A stretch of DNA of 49,455 bases from Betaproteobacteria bacterium SG8_39 (GCA_001303445.1 LJTQ01000012.1:22554-72008), one strand, 5' to 3'. Positions 34,138-43,115 are shown, counted from the first letter of the stretch. Notes: generated by a model not told the origin, from the letters alone. Program-made: numbers and translations.

Positions 34138-35517
34138 TCATTTTTGCCCGCCGTGCCCATTCGGCTTGCGCGCGCGCACCACGCGCTCGCCGGGCTTCGG
34201 CCCGCGCGCAGGCGAGCGGGCAGCCCGCGGCGCCGCGCCCTTGAGCGCGTACGCCACCGTGCCGGACGGATGCCGGTACCAGCCCGGATCCTTGTAGTCG
34301 TCGCGCGCCAGGCCTTCACGCACCTTGACCACGCTGAACATGCCGCCCATCTCGATGGCGCCGAACTGCCCGGCGCCGGTCATCATCGGCAGCGTGTTGT
34401 CCGGCAGCGGCATCTCCATCTCGCCCATGTCGGCCATGCCGCGCTCGCCCATCACCATGTAATCCGGCACGAGGTCGATCACCTTCTTCACTACGCCGCG
34501 CTGGTCGACCCCGATCATGGTGGGCACGTTGTGACCCATCGCGTTCATGGTGTGGTGCGACTTGTGGCAGTGGATCGCCCAGTCGCCCGGCTCGCTGGCG
34601 ACGAACTCGAAGGCGCGCATCTGCCCGATCGCGACGTCGACCGTGACCTCCGGCCAGCGTGCGGCCTCGCGCACCCAGCCGCCGTCGGTGCAGGTGACCT
34701 CGAAGTCGTAGCCGTGCATGTGGATCGGGTGGTTGGTCATGGTGAGGTTGCCGAAGCGGATCCGCACCCGGTCGTCCTTGCGCACGACGAAGTGATCGAT
34801 GCCGGGAAACACGCGCGAGTTCCAGCACCACAGGTTGAAGTCGAGCATGGTGTTGACCTTCGGCGTGAAGGCGCCCGGGTCGATGTCGAATGCGTTCAGC
34901 AGGAACACGAAATCGCGGTCGACGCGCATGAACTGCGGGTCTTTTGGATGCACCACGAAGAACCCCATCATGCCCATCGCCATCTGCACCATCTCGTCTG
35001 CGTGCGGGTGATACATGAAAGTGCCGGACTTCTTCATCTCGAACTCGTAGACGAAGGTCTGGCCGGGCTTGATGTGCGGCTGGGTGAGACCGCCAACGCC
35101 GTCCATGCCGCTCGGCAGCAGGATGCCGTGCCAGTGAATCGTGGTGTGCTCGGGCAGCTTGTTGGTGACGAAGATCCGCACCCTGTCGCCCTCGACGCAC
35201 TCGATCGTCGGTCCCGGCGACTGGCCGTTGTAGCCCCAGAGGTGCGCGGTCATCCCGGGCGCGATCTGGCGGCGCACCGGCTCGGCGACGAGGTGGAACT
35301 CCTTCCAGCCGTTTTTCATGCGCCAGGGCAGCGTCCAGCCGTTCAGCGTCGCCACCGGCTGGTAGGGTCGGCCGTTCGACGGCTCGAGCGGCGGCGCCAT
35401 GTCGGGTTTGTCCCTGAGTGGCGCCTCGGGCAACGAGGCGGCCTGGACGCGCGAGACGAGCGCGGCACCGAACAGGCCGGCGGCCGAAGCGCGGAAAAAG
35501 TTTCTGCGTGAATTCAT
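34138..35517 (-). CDS. Multicopper oxidase (copper oxidase), Tat-exported
   Basis: A 459-residue oxidase. A Tat signal (NSRRNFFRASAAGLFGAAL) is followed by the copper motifs TIHWHGILLPSGMDG, FMYHPHADE, HPIHMHGYDF and IHCHKSHHTMNAMGHN, the last fitting HCHx3Hx4M. This subgroup, with many methionines (VQMAMGMMGFF, GMADMGEMEM), occurs beside CusC-type channels. It ends in a basic, proline-rich tail. I set the start at 35517 by the signal; the open frame extends to 36213 but is non-coding by appearance. Confidence 0.9.
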   Translation of the reverse strand: MNSRRNFFRASAAGLFGAALVSRVQAASLPEAPLRDKPDMAPPLEPSNGRPYQPVATLNGWTLPWRMKNGWKEFHLVAEPVRRQIAPGMTAHLWGYNGQSPGPTIECVEGDRVRIFVTNKLPEHTTIHWHGILLPSGMDGVGGLTQPHIKPGQTFVYEFEMKKSGTFMYHPHADEMVQMAMGMMGFFVVHPKDPQFMRVDRDFVFLLNAFDIDPGAFTPKVNTMLDFNLWCWNSRVFPGIDHFVVRKDDRVRIRFGNLTMTNHPIHMHGYDFEVTCTDGGWVREAARWPEVTVDVAIGQMRAFEFVASEPGDWAIHCHKSHHTMNAMGHNVPTMIGVDQRGVVKKVIDLVPDYMVMGERGMADMGEMEMPLPDNTLPMMTGAGQFGAIEMGGMFSVVKVREGLARDDYKDPGWYRHPSGTVAYALKGAAPRAARSPARGPKPGERVVRARKPNGHGGQK

Positions 35518-35531
35518 CGTCCGCTCCCCGT

Positions 35532-36944
35532 TCAATGCTCGGCGCCGGATCCGGCACCGGCCATCGCCGCCGCGGATGCCCGCATCGCCATGCCGCCGGG
35601 TGAGCGCCCGGTGAGCGCCATCTGCAGGGTCCCGTCGGCAATCCAGAAATCGCGTAACGCCTCGATCGCGGCGTTGACGCTCGCGATCGTGGTGCGCGCG
35701 TCCGCCAGCAGCTCGAACACGCCGATCAGCATGCCGTTGTAGCGCAGCAGGTTTTCCTCCGAGATGCGCTTGCGCAGCGGCACGATCTCGTCGCGGAAAA
35801 GCTTCGCGCTGTCGTAGGCGCTGCGGTACGCGGTCCAGGCCTCGCGCACCTCGGAGCGCGCGTGGATCGCGATCTGCCGCGCGCGCTGCACGGACTGCAT
35901 GTAGCGGTGCTGCGCGCCGGCCAGGCGCGCATCGCCGGTGTCGAAGACCGGCAGCTTGAGCTCGACCTCCCAGCCCTTTTTCACCGGCTCGGCCGACTCC
36001 GTCGTGTACTGGTAGCCGACCTCCAGCACGTTGACGAAGCGCGTGGCGTCGGTCAGGCCCAGCGTGGCGGCAAGGCTCTCCGCGTCGTGCTTTGCCGCGC
36101 GCACGTCGAGCCGCTCCCGCATCGCCGTCGCTTCGAGCTGGCCGAGCGCGCGCGGCGCCTTCGGCAGTGCGGGCAGACGCTCGGGCAGGCTGAACAGCGT
36201 CTGCGCGCCCCACAGGCCGAGTACGCGCGTCAGGTTCTCGCGCGCGGCGACTGCGGTCTGCCGCGCGCGCGCCAGCTGTGCCGTGGTTTCGGCGTAGAAG
36301 GCCTGCTCGCGCATGCGCTGCAGCTTCGAAAAGTTGCCGGCTCCGGCCATGCGCGCGGCGAGCTCTGCGCTCGCATCCGCCGAGCGCATCACCATCTCGA
36401 AGTAGCGTTCGCTTTCCTTCGCCGCGACCGCCTCGAACCAGCCGCGGCGCGCTTCCAGCGCGACACGCAGCGCCTCGGCGGCAGCAAGCAGCTTGGCCTG
36501 CTCGAAACGCTGCTCGGCGATCTCGACGCGCGAGGACATCGTGATGAGCGACATCAGGTTGAACAGGAAGAAGCGCTCGATCTCGAGACCGTCGCCGCGC
36601 ACCAGGCGCGCATAGGCGAAGCTCGGATTGGCGAGCCGGCCGGCTTGCACCAGATCGGCCTCGGCGATGCCGAGCTCGGCGTAGGCCGCCTGCAGGCCGC
36701 GGTTGTTGAGCAGCGCGATGCGCACCGCCTGTTCCGGGCCGATCGGCGCGGCGAGCAGCGTGTTGACCTCCGCCGCAACGCTCGTTGCGGTCTTGTCGTC
36801 GCGCACCCAGGTGGCGTCCTGGCCGGTGCGCGCCCTGACGGCCGCGTTCACGCTGTCAAAGCCGCCGTCCTTGGAGAACGTGGAGCAGCCGCCGAGGAAC
36901 AGCGCTGCGAGCGCGGCCGCGCACAAACGCGAACGCGCGCTCAT
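35532..36944 (-). CDS. TolC-family outer-membrane channel lipoprotein
   Basis: A 470-residue protein with a lipobox (LFLGGCSTF, cysteine about residue 20). It has the TolC/OEP two-fold repeat with long coiled-coil helices (EQAVRIALLNNRGLQAAYAEL; AKLLAAAEALRVALEARRGWFEAVAA; later EEAWTAYRSAYDSAKLF-type heptads). Such channels complete RND or other tripartite pumps (CusC, CzcC). No RND pump or adaptor gene is nearby, so its inner partners are elsewhere or absent. It lies 14 bases before the oxidase gene and overlaps the gene upstream by ATGA. Confidence 0.87.
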   Translation of the reverse strand: MSARSRLCAAALAALFLGGCSTFSKDGGFDSVNAAVRARTGQDATWVRDDKTATSVAAEVNTLLAAPIGPEQAVRIALLNNRGLQAAYAELGIAEADLVQAGRLANPSFAYARLVRGDGLEIERFFLFNLMSLITMSSRVEIAEQRFEQAKLLAAAEALRVALEARRGWFEAVAAKESERYFEMVMRSADASAELAARMAGAGNFSKLQRMREQAFYAETTAQLARARQTAVAARENLTRVLGLWGAQTLFSLPERLPALPKAPRALGQLEATAMRERLDVRAAKHDAESLAATLGLTDATRFVNVLEVGYQYTTESAEPVKKGWEVELKLPVFDTGDARLAGAQHRYMQSVQRARQIAIHARSEVREAWTAYRSAYDSAKLFRDEIVPLRKRISEENLLRYNGMLIGVFELLADARTTIASVNAAIEALRDFWIADGTLQMALTGRSPGGMAMRASAAAMAGAGSGAEH

Positions 36945-37246
36945 CGCTCCCCTCCCACCATCGGGCGCGGGGCTTTCGGCCCTGCATGCTGCGGTGCCTG
37001 CGCGCGCCCTCTCACCTGCCCCATGTGGCCGCCGAGCGCGCCGGCTTCATCGTTCGCCTCGCGCCAGTCCCGCAGCCTGGTTTCCTCGTAGGGCTGGTAG
37101 CCCTCGAGCGCGGACTGGTACTTCGTCTCCGGCACCGGCGCCTTCGGATCCGCCGGATCCGCGGCCGCCGGCCGCTGGTTCTCGGCGAGGACGGCGGTCC
37201 ACGCCAGCAGCTGCACCGCCAACGCGGCGCGCAACCATCGATGCAT
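36941..37246 (-). CDS. Small exported protein of the copper island, unknown
   Basis: A 101-residue protein with a signal peptide (LRAALAVQLLAWTAVLAE) and a charged, proline-rich mature part containing YQSALEGYQPYEETRLRDW and a Gly/Pro/His tail. The YQSAL-YQPYEE core resembles short proteins found next to CusC-type channel genes, but I cannot name the family. It overlaps the channel gene by ATGA, so the two should be made together. Confidence 0.6.
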   Translation of the reverse strand: MHRWLRAALAVQLLAWTAVLAENQRPAAADPADPKAPVPETKYQSALEGYQPYEETRLRDWREANDEAGALGGHMGQVRGRAQAPQHAGPKAPRPMVGGER

Positions 37247-37331
37247 CGTAGTTTCCCCTGCCATGCGCCCGCATGCAGCGGACGCGGTCGAACACCGGGC
37301 GCGCGCGATCAAGCGCGCGACCCGACCCGGG

Positions 37332-37739
37332 TCAGGCGAGGGGCGTCAGCGGAGGTCGGTCGAGCGCTTCGGGGACGAAGCCGACGAACGAGGACAACGC
37401 CTGCGCGACGACGTCGCGCTCAGGCGAAACGGGAAACGGGAACGGCGACGCGGCGACGATGCCGGCGACGACCCCGCAGGAGGCGCAGGCTGCGCAGTGC
37501 GCGCTAGACGGATCCTGTGCCTCACCTGCGTCATCGCCGAGTGTCGCATTGGCACTGCCATGCGCGTCGTGGTCATGTGCCTGCGCAGACGCCGTCGCGG
37601 GCATGTGCCCGTGCCCGCCATCGTGTTGCGAATGCTGCAGGTCGCGGCAGATGCCGGCGCCCAGCGCGGCGAATCCCTGCAGCGGAACCGCCGCAATGAG
37701 GATCGCTGCCAGCAGGACGCGAATGAATTTCTTCGGCAT
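37332..37739 (-). CDS. Small His/Cys-rich exported protein, unknown
   Basis: A 135-residue protein. A signal peptide (LLAAILIAAVPLQGFAAL) is followed by a His/Asp-rich stretch (HSQHDGGHGHM, HDHDAHG), then SAHCAACASCGVVAG and an end reading FVPEALDRPPLTPLA. The layout matches small proteins beside cobalt-zinc-cadmium and copper efflux genes. A TATAAT -10 box (37748-37753, minus strand) and the 37765-37778 palindrome lie just upstream. It appears to be the first gene of the copper island. Confidence 0.65.
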   Translation of the reverse strand: MPKKFIRVLLAAILIAAVPLQGFAALGAGICRDLQHSQHDGGHGHMPATASAQAHDHDAHGSANATLGDDAGEAQDPSSAHCAACASCGVVAGIVAASPFPFPVSPERDVVAQALSSFVGFVPEALDRPPLTPLA

Positions 37740-37747
37740 GGGCGCGG

Positions 37748-37778
37748 ATTATAGCCAGCAAGCTTTGACGCGCGTCAA
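37748..37778 (-). promoter_or_regulatory. Promoter with TTGACGCGCGTCAA palindrome, copy 2
   Basis: A perfect 14-bp palindrome (37765-37778) overlaps a TTGACG -35 box. A perfect TATAAT lies 19 bases further on the minus strand (37753-37748), nine bases before the ATG of the His/Cys-rich gene. Overlap of a palindrome with the -35 box suggests control by a dimeric regulator. Confidence 0.6.
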
Positions 37779-37803
37779 CGAATTTTGTTCCTGTCGGCTG
37801 AGA

Positions 37804-39355
37804 TCACCGCAGCCGCCGGCCGAGGTCGCGCAACACTTCGCGCGCGCAATTCCGCCCCGGCAGCCCGGTCACGCCGCCGCCCGGATGCGCGCCAGAGCCG
37901 CAGAGGTAGAGACCCTTGAGCGGCGAACGATAATCCGCGTAGCCCAGCATCGGCCGCGCCGACCAGAGCTGGTCGAGCGTCAGCTGGCCGTGGAAGATGT
38001 CGCCGCCGACCAGGCCGAACTCGCGCTCCAGGTCGGTTGGCGAAAGCGCGGTGTGTGCGATCACCTGGGCGCGGAATCCCGGCGCATGCATCTCGACGAC
38101 GTCGAAGATGCGCTCGATCGCCTCGTCCTTGCGCGCGACCCAGTCCGCGCCCGGGTCGAAATGCTGGCAGAACAGGCTCGCGACATGCGCGCCCGCCGGG
38201 GCGAGCGAGTCGTCACGCGCGCGCGATGCCCTCGCGCCGGGCATCGCTGTGCGCTGCGTCCATGTAGTCGAGCGACGGCGCAAGAATGATGCCGCTCGCG
38301 TGATGCGGGCCCGGCTGCGGCAGGCAGGCGAAGCGCGGCAGCGCAGAGAGCGCAACGTTCATGCGAAAGCTCGCCGAGGCGCACTTCCAGCCGCGCATCC
38401 GACCGACGAAGGCCTCCGGTAGCGCCAATGGATCGACCATGTCGAGGTAGAGCAGCTTTGGATTGACGTTGCCGACGACGATATCCGCATCGAGCGTTCG
38501 CCCGTCGGTCAGCGTGACACTCCTCGCCGCGCCGTCGTGCGTCCCGACCCGCGCAACCGTGGCCGAGGTTTCGATCTCGACGCCGTGTGCACGCGCCTCG
38601 GCAGCAATCGCATTCGAGATTGCGCCCATGCCGCCGATCGCGTGGCCCCAGGCGCCCTTCCTGCCGTTCACCTCGCCGAAGCAGTGGTGCAGCAGGACAT
38701 ACGCCGTTCCGGGATGAAACGGGCTCGCATAGCTGCCGACGACCGCATCGAAGCCGAACGCCGCGCGCACCGGATCGGACTCGAACCAGCGCGCGAGCAG
38801 GTCGGCGGCGCTCTTCGTGAACATGTCGAGCAGGTCCCGCCGCGCCTCCATGTCGAGCGTTCGCACGCGGCGCGCGGCCGACAGCGCGCGCCACAGGTCG
38901 CCGAGCCCGCCGCCGAGGTTCGGCGGCGTCTCGAGCACCAGTGCGCGCAACACGTCCGCAACGCGCTCGAGCATCACCCAGTAGGCAGGCAAGCGCTCGG
39001 CGTCGGTCGGCGAAAATTTCGCAAACTCGCGCTGCGTCGCTTCGAGACCGCCACCGACGCGCAGGCAGCGTGCGTCGTCGAGCGGCAGAAAGTTCGCCAA
39101 CGGGCGCTCGACGATGCGCAGTCCATGCCGCGCGAGGCGCAGCTCGCGGATCACCGCAGGGTGGAGCAGACTGACCGTGTAGGCCGCAACCGAATTGCGA
39201 AACCCCGGGTGGAATTCCTCGGTCGCCGCGGCGCCGCCGATCACCGGCCGGCGCTCGAGCACCTTGACGCGCAGCCCGGCGCGCGCGAGATAGGCGGCGC
39301 AGGCGAGGCCGTTATGGCCGGCACCGATGACGATTGCCCGCGGATTTTGCGCCAT
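37804..39355 (-). pseudogene. FAD-dependent oxidoreductase (phytoene-dehydrogenase-like), frame-broken
   Basis: Two frames together make one protein of the NAD(P)/FAD amine-oxidase class. The N-terminal part (39355 to about 38216) has the dinucleotide motif AIVIGAGHNGLACAAYLARAG, AHAIGGMGAISNAI and ILAPSLDYMDAAHSDARREGIARA, then ends at TGA (38213). The C-terminal part (about 38210 to 37804) resumes at DDSLAPAGAHVASLFCQHF and ends with LYLCGSGAHPGGGVTGLPG. The family has about 12 more residues between the two pieces (a stretch like PIVEMLIPSTL), so a short deletion moved the frame. As sequenced the protein would lose its C-terminal FAD-closing segment. The break lies in a GC-alternating run. 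Confidence 0.82.
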
Positions 39356-39450
39356 GCACGCGGCCCGAACGGAGAGTCGGGCATGATAGCCGGCCCCCGG
39401 GCATCGCCGCGGCTCGGTAACATTGCGTTCGCATCTGTCGAGGAACCCGA

Positions 39451-40383
39451 ATGAGCGATCCACAGTCCGGCTGGCGTCCGAGCCAGCGCTATCCCGATCC
39501 CGCGGTGGTCGTCGTCGACGAATCCTTCGCCCGCTACCGCCTGCCGCTCGCCAAGATCGAGCGGCTCGAAGGGCCGGTCTGGTTCGGCGACGCGCGCTGC
39601 CTCATCTGGAGCGACGTGCCCGGCGACTGCATGTGGCGCTGGGATGAGGAAAGTGGCGTGATCGGGGTCTACCGACGGCCATCGAACAACGCGAACGGCA
39701 ACACGCGCGACGGCGAAGGCCGTCTGGTCACCTGCGAGCACCGCGGGCGACGCGTCGTACGCACCGAGCACGACGGCAGGCTGACGGTGCTTGCCGAGCG
39801 CTTCGAGGGCAAGCGGCTCAACTCGCCGAACGACGTCGTGTGCAAGTCCGACGGGTCAATCTGGTTTACCGACCCCGCCTTCGGGCTGCTCAGCCACTAC
39901 GAGGGCGAGATCGCCGAACAGGAACTGCCGACGCACGTTTACCGCATCGATGCGACGGGCGCGCTGAGCGTGGTCGCCGAGGGCATCAACCAGCCGAACG
40001 GGCTGGCATTCTCGCCCGACGAATCGATTCTCTACATCGTCGAGTCGCGCTCCGTACCACGCAAAATCCTTGCCTACGACGTGAAAAGCGGTACGACCCT
40101 CACCAATCGACGCGTGCTGATCGACGCCGGGCCCGCAGGCACGCCCGACGGTTTCCGCTGCGACGTCGACGGCAACCTGTGGTGCGGCTGGGGCATGGGC
40201 GAAGCCGGGCTCGACGGCGTGCACGTGTTCAACCCGGACGGGCGGCTGATCGGGCGCATCGATCTGCCCGAGCGCTGCGCCAATCTGTGCTTCGGCGGGC
40301 TGCAGCGCAACCGGCTCTTCATGGCGGCGAGCACCTCGCTCTACGCGCTCTACGTCAACACGCAGGGCGTGCCGTACGTCTGA
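39451..40383 (+). CDS. SMP-30/gluconolactonase family protein
   Basis: A 310-residue six-bladed beta-propeller lactonase. The metal ligands are in EGPVWFGDARCLIWSDV (Glu), SPNDVVCKSDGSIWFTDP (Asn) and GTPDGFRCDVDGNLW (Asp), the usual SMP-30 set. It should hydrolyse a sugar or related lactone. It is divergent from the oxidoreductase (95-base gap) and convergent with the DUF3300 gene. The first 20 residues vary in this family and the start is not certain. Confidence 0.87.
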   Translation: MSDPQSGWRPSQRYPDPAVVVVDESFARYRLPLAKIERLEGPVWFGDARCLIWSDVPGDCMWRWDEESGVIGVYRRPSNNANGNTRDGEGRLVTCEHRGRRVVRTEHDGRLTVLAERFEGKRLNSPNDVVCKSDGSIWFTDPAFGLLSHYEGEIAEQELPTHVYRIDATGALSVVAEGINQPNGLAFSPDESILYIVESRSVPRKILAYDVKSGTTLTNRRVLIDAGPAGTPDGFRCDVDGNLWCGWGMGEAGLDGVHVFNPDGRLIGRIDLPERCANLCFGGLQRNRLFMAASTSLYALYVNTQGVPYV

Positions 40384-40435
40384 TACCGCCACGCGCCCCG
40401 GCCGGATATCCTGACCCCGGGGTTCGGGGCGGCAC

Positions 40436-40454
40436 CTGAGCGGTCCGCGCTCAG
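40436..40454. terminator. Possible terminator hairpin between convergent genes
   Basis: A perfect 7-bp stem (CTGAGCG with CGCTCAG, 5-base loop) overlaps the DUF3300 stop codon, and a larger GC-rich inverted repeat lies just before it. No T-run follows. It may separate the two convergent transcripts. Confidence 0.3.
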
Positions 40455-41923
40455 CCTTGCGGTTGGCGCTCCCGCGCCTCGTCCGCGCTGCGCGACCCGC
40501 GCTCCGGCGCCGATCGCGGCCCAATCCGTTCCGCGGACTGCGCACGCCGCGACCGCGACTGCGCTTCAGGTTGGCGCTCGGCCGGCTGCGTCTCGTCGTG
40601 CTGCGGCTGCGCAGGTCGCGCCTCGCGCTGCGGCTCCGGGCGCCGCGCCTCACGTTGTGGTCCGCGCTGACTCGTGGCCCGCGGACGCTCGCTCGCCGGG
40701 TTCTGGAACTCGCGTGCCGGCGGCTGCTGCGCTTCGGCGCGGCGCGTCTCGCGCGGTGGTGCCGCCCGCGCCGTCGACGGTGCGCGTTCGCGCGCCTCGG
40801 GTCGACGCGGCTCCGGCCGAGCGACTTCGGGCGGACGCGCTTCAGGCCGGCGGACTTCGGGCTGACGCGGCTCGGACCGTCTTGCGTCCGCGCGCTGCGA
40901 CTCAGGCCGCGCGACTTCGGGCTGACGCGGCTCTGGCCGTCTTGCGTCTGCACGCTGCGGTTCCGGCCGCCTGGCCTCGGGTTGACGGTTCTCGGGGCCG
41001 CGCACCTCCCGCGGCGCCGTGCTCCGCTCGATCGCGTGCGACGGGCCCGGCCTCGGACGATAGCCGGCATGACGCCGCGTCGGCTCGTGATGCCAGCGGC
41101 CCGGCCTGATCACCACGACGCGTTGCGGCGCACGGTGCTCGATCGAGCGATGCACGTACCATGTGTCGACGCGCACCACGCGCACCTCGCGGCGCGGCCA
41201 GTCGATGTCGCTGTAGAAGAAGCCGACCGAGAGGCGCACGCCGCTGCTCCACCAGAATCCGACGCTGATGCCCGGCGCGCGCGGCACGAAGCGATACCCC
41301 GGCCAGGGCGCCCAGACCACCGGCGGGTGCGCCGGCCACCCCCAGCGGCCATAGGCGACGCGCGGATCGTAATACGGCAGGTAGACCACCGCCGGCGAGG
41401 CGAACACGATGTGGATACGCGGCCCGTCCTCGATGACCTGGACGCGCCCGTCACTCGCCAGCGCGCCTGCGACGCGCGCGCGGCGGCGCAGCCCCTGCAC
41501 CGCGTCCATCACGTCCTGCTCCTGGGCAAGGAACGCGTCGCCGAGCTCGCGCGTCCAGTCGATCGTCTCGTCCATGCGCTGAATCAGGCCGGGGAAGGCA
41601 AGCAGCGACTTGACGCTCGGGTCCCAGTCGAAGGCGTCCGCAGCGCGCACGGCGTCTTCGCCGACCCGCTCCGGATGGATGCGCGACCAGCGTGCCGCCG
41701 TGACGATTTCGTCGGGATAGGTCGCCGCGATCAGCACCTGTGCAAGCAGCGCATCCGGATAGAGCGCGACCGGTGCAAGCAACTGGTCGAGCTCAGCGGC
41801 GCTCCAGCCGCGCGTCTGCGGCTGCGATTGTGCCGTGGCGCAGCCGCCGGCCATTGCGGCGAACAGCACCGTGAAAAGTACGGCGGCGATTCGATTGAGG
41901 ATGGTTCGTGCAGTCGCGTTCAT
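40451..41923 (-). CDS. DUF3300 family exported protein with an Arg/Pro/Glu-rich tail
   Basis: A 490-residue protein. A lipobox-like signal (LFAAMAGGCATAQ) precedes the DUF3300 domain (LDQLLAPVALYPDALLAQVL, LIQRMDETIDWTRELGDAFL) and a tryptophan/tyrosine-rich part (WWSSGVRLSVGFFYSDIDW). From about residue 280 the chain is disordered and made of RPEPQRADARRPEP-like repeats. DUF3300 proteins are exported and uncharacterised. It stands alone between two intergenic regions. Confidence 0.8.
   Translation of the reverse strand: MNATARTILNRIAAVLFTVLFAAMAGGCATAQSQPQTRGWSAAELDQLLAPVALYPDALLAQVLIAATYPDEIVTAARWSRIHPERVGEDAVRAADAFDWDPSVKSLLAFPGLIQRMDETIDWTRELGDAFLAQEQDVMDAVQGLRRRARVAGALASDGRVQVIEDGPRIHIVFASPAVVYLPYYDPRVAYGRWGWPAHPPVVWAPWPGYRFVPRAPGISVGFWWSSGVRLSVGFFYSDIDWPRREVRVVRVDTWYVHRSIEHRAPQRVVVIRPGRWHHEPTRRHAGYRPRPGPSHAIERSTAPREVRGPENRQPEARRPEPQRADARRPEPRQPEVARPESQRADARRSEPRQPEVRRPEARPPEVARPEPRRPEARERAPSTARAAPPRETRRAEAQQPPAREFQNPASERPRATSQRGPQREARRPEPQREARPAQPQHDETQPAERQPEAQSRSRRAQSAERIGPRSAPERGSRSADEARERQPQG
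40861..40980. repeat. 60-bp tandem repeat in the DUF3300 gene
   Basis: Two adjacent 60-base units (40861-40920, 40921-40980) match at most positions and encode 20-residue RPE/RAD blocks. Decayed copies extend on both sides. Confidence 0.85.
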
Positions 41924-42033
41924 GGGGCACCTCCGGTCACCCCATTAGCGCGCATCTCGCCCGCGGTGTGCGTGAGCGATTGCTACCGGATGTAAGCGGC
42001 TTAACGCAGCAGCAACAATCGCCCGCCGGCGGT

Positions 42034-42474
42034 TCAGCCGCGCCGGCGCGCCACCAGCTTGAGCAGCGTCTCGAGCGTGATCGAGCGGAACGTCGCCTTG
42101 GCGATCTCGTCGATCTCCAAAAGCACCACGCCGATCGCGTCCTCGACCTCCCAGGCCGTCGCGCCGGCCTCGGATTTCGTGCGCCGGCCGCTGCGGCGGA
42201 CGCCGCTTTTCGGTGCGCTGATGTCCTCGAACAGCTCGATGACGTCCATCAGCGTTACGCGCCGCGTGTTGCCCGCGAAGCGGTACCCGCCGCCCGCGCC
42301 GCGCGCGGCCCGCACCAGCCCTGCCCGGCCGAGGGTGCGCAGCACCTTGGCGAGGTGGTGCGGCGACATGCGGTACTTCTCGGCGATTTCCGCCGCCGAG
42401 AGCTGAGTGCCGGGCCGCGCCGCGAACTCCAGCACGCTGCACAGCGCGAGATGCGTGTTCTTCTGCAGCTTCAC
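42034..42474 (-). CDS. Rrf2 family transcriptional regulator without Fe-S cysteines
   Basis: A 146-residue winged-helix regulator. The start is GTG at 42474 (reads MKLQKNTHLALCSVLEFAA), then AAEIAEKYRMSPHHLAKVLRTLGRAGLV recognition helix and RGAGGGYRFAGN wing, all typical of Rrf2/IscR/NsrR. The three clustered cysteines that hold the Fe-S cluster are missing: the region reads ISAPKSGVRRSGRRTKSEAG. It may sense something else, or work as a plain repressor. It lies 7 bases after a GNAT gene on the same strand. Confidence 0.86.
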   Translation of the reverse strand: MKLQKNTHLALCSVLEFAARPGTQLSAAEIAEKYRMSPHHLAKVLRTLGRAGLVRAARGAGGGYRFAGNTRRVTLMDVIELFEDISAPKSGVRRSGRRTKSEAGATAWEVEDAIGVVLLEIDEIAKATFRSITLETLLKLVARRRG

Positions 42475-42481
42475 ACGCGCC

Positions 42482-42961
42482 TCAGTCGAGGTTCTTCTCG
42501 AGCGGGATGAAGGGCGCCGCCATCATGCCCTGGCTGCGAAAGAACGACAGCACGAGAGGGTTGTCTCGCGCGAGCAGGGTACGCACGGTGCTTACGCCGA
42601 GGCGCCGGAAGCCGTCGCAGATCGCATCGAGCAGCTGCGTCGCGATGCCCGACAGGCGTGCGTCCGGCCGCACGCCGACACCGAACACCCAGCCGCAGGG
42701 CGGCGAGCCAAACTCCCAGTCGCGCACATCGCCGACGACGTAACCCTCGATGCGCCCGCCGCGGTCAGCAACCAGGAAAAAGCGCTGCTGCCGTGCGCCA
42801 CCGTAGCGGCGCAGGATCTCGCCCCAGTACGCGGCCTTGCGCAAGCCGGTGATGCCGGCGTCGATTTCGACGACCTGCTCGAGATCCCCCGGCTGAACGC
42901 CGCGGATGCGCGTGGCGCCCGGCGTCCTGCGGGCGGCCGCGGATTTCTTGAGTGAGATCAA
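42482..42961 (-). CDS. GNAT family N-acetyltransferase
   Basis: A 159-residue GNAT protein. It has the N-terminal strand-helix IRGVQPGDLEQVVEID, the acetyl-CoA-binding motif VFGVGVRPDARLSGIATQLLDA (motif A, variant RLSGIA) and VRTLLARDNPLVLSFFRSQGM (motif B). The acceptor is unknown. It is upstream of the Rrf2 gene on the same strand, so the two may form an operon, and divergent from the phenylacetate genes (154-base gap). Confidence 0.85.
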   Translation of the reverse strand: MISLKKSAAARRTPGATRIRGVQPGDLEQVVEIDAGITGLRKAAYWGEILRRYGGARQQRFFLVADRGGRIEGYVVGDVRDWEFGSPPCGWVFGVGVRPDARLSGIATQLLDAICDGFRRLGVSTVRTLLARDNPLVLSFFRSQGMMAAPFIPLEKNLD

Positions 42962-42988
42962 GTGGGGGGGCCTCGGGGCGAACTATCG

Positions 42989-43005
42989 TCAAAATACGCT
43001 TTTGA
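42989..43005. promoter_or_regulatory. Inverted repeat in the divergent region before the phenylacetate operon
   Basis: TCAAAA-TACGC-TTTTGA is a perfect 6-bp-arm dyad in the 154-base gap between the GNAT gene and the thioesterase gene, in an AT-rich patch of an otherwise GC-rich gap. It may be an operator or part of a promoter; nothing else supports this. Confidence 0.35.
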
Positions 43006-43115
43006 GTACCGAATTACCAGCATGGCCGTGGCGTGGCGCGCCGCGGCGCTTGAATTCGCGCCGGGCGCGGTGCAGCATGGGCGAAGACCCGACCGGGGCG
43101 CACCGAGGAGGAAGC

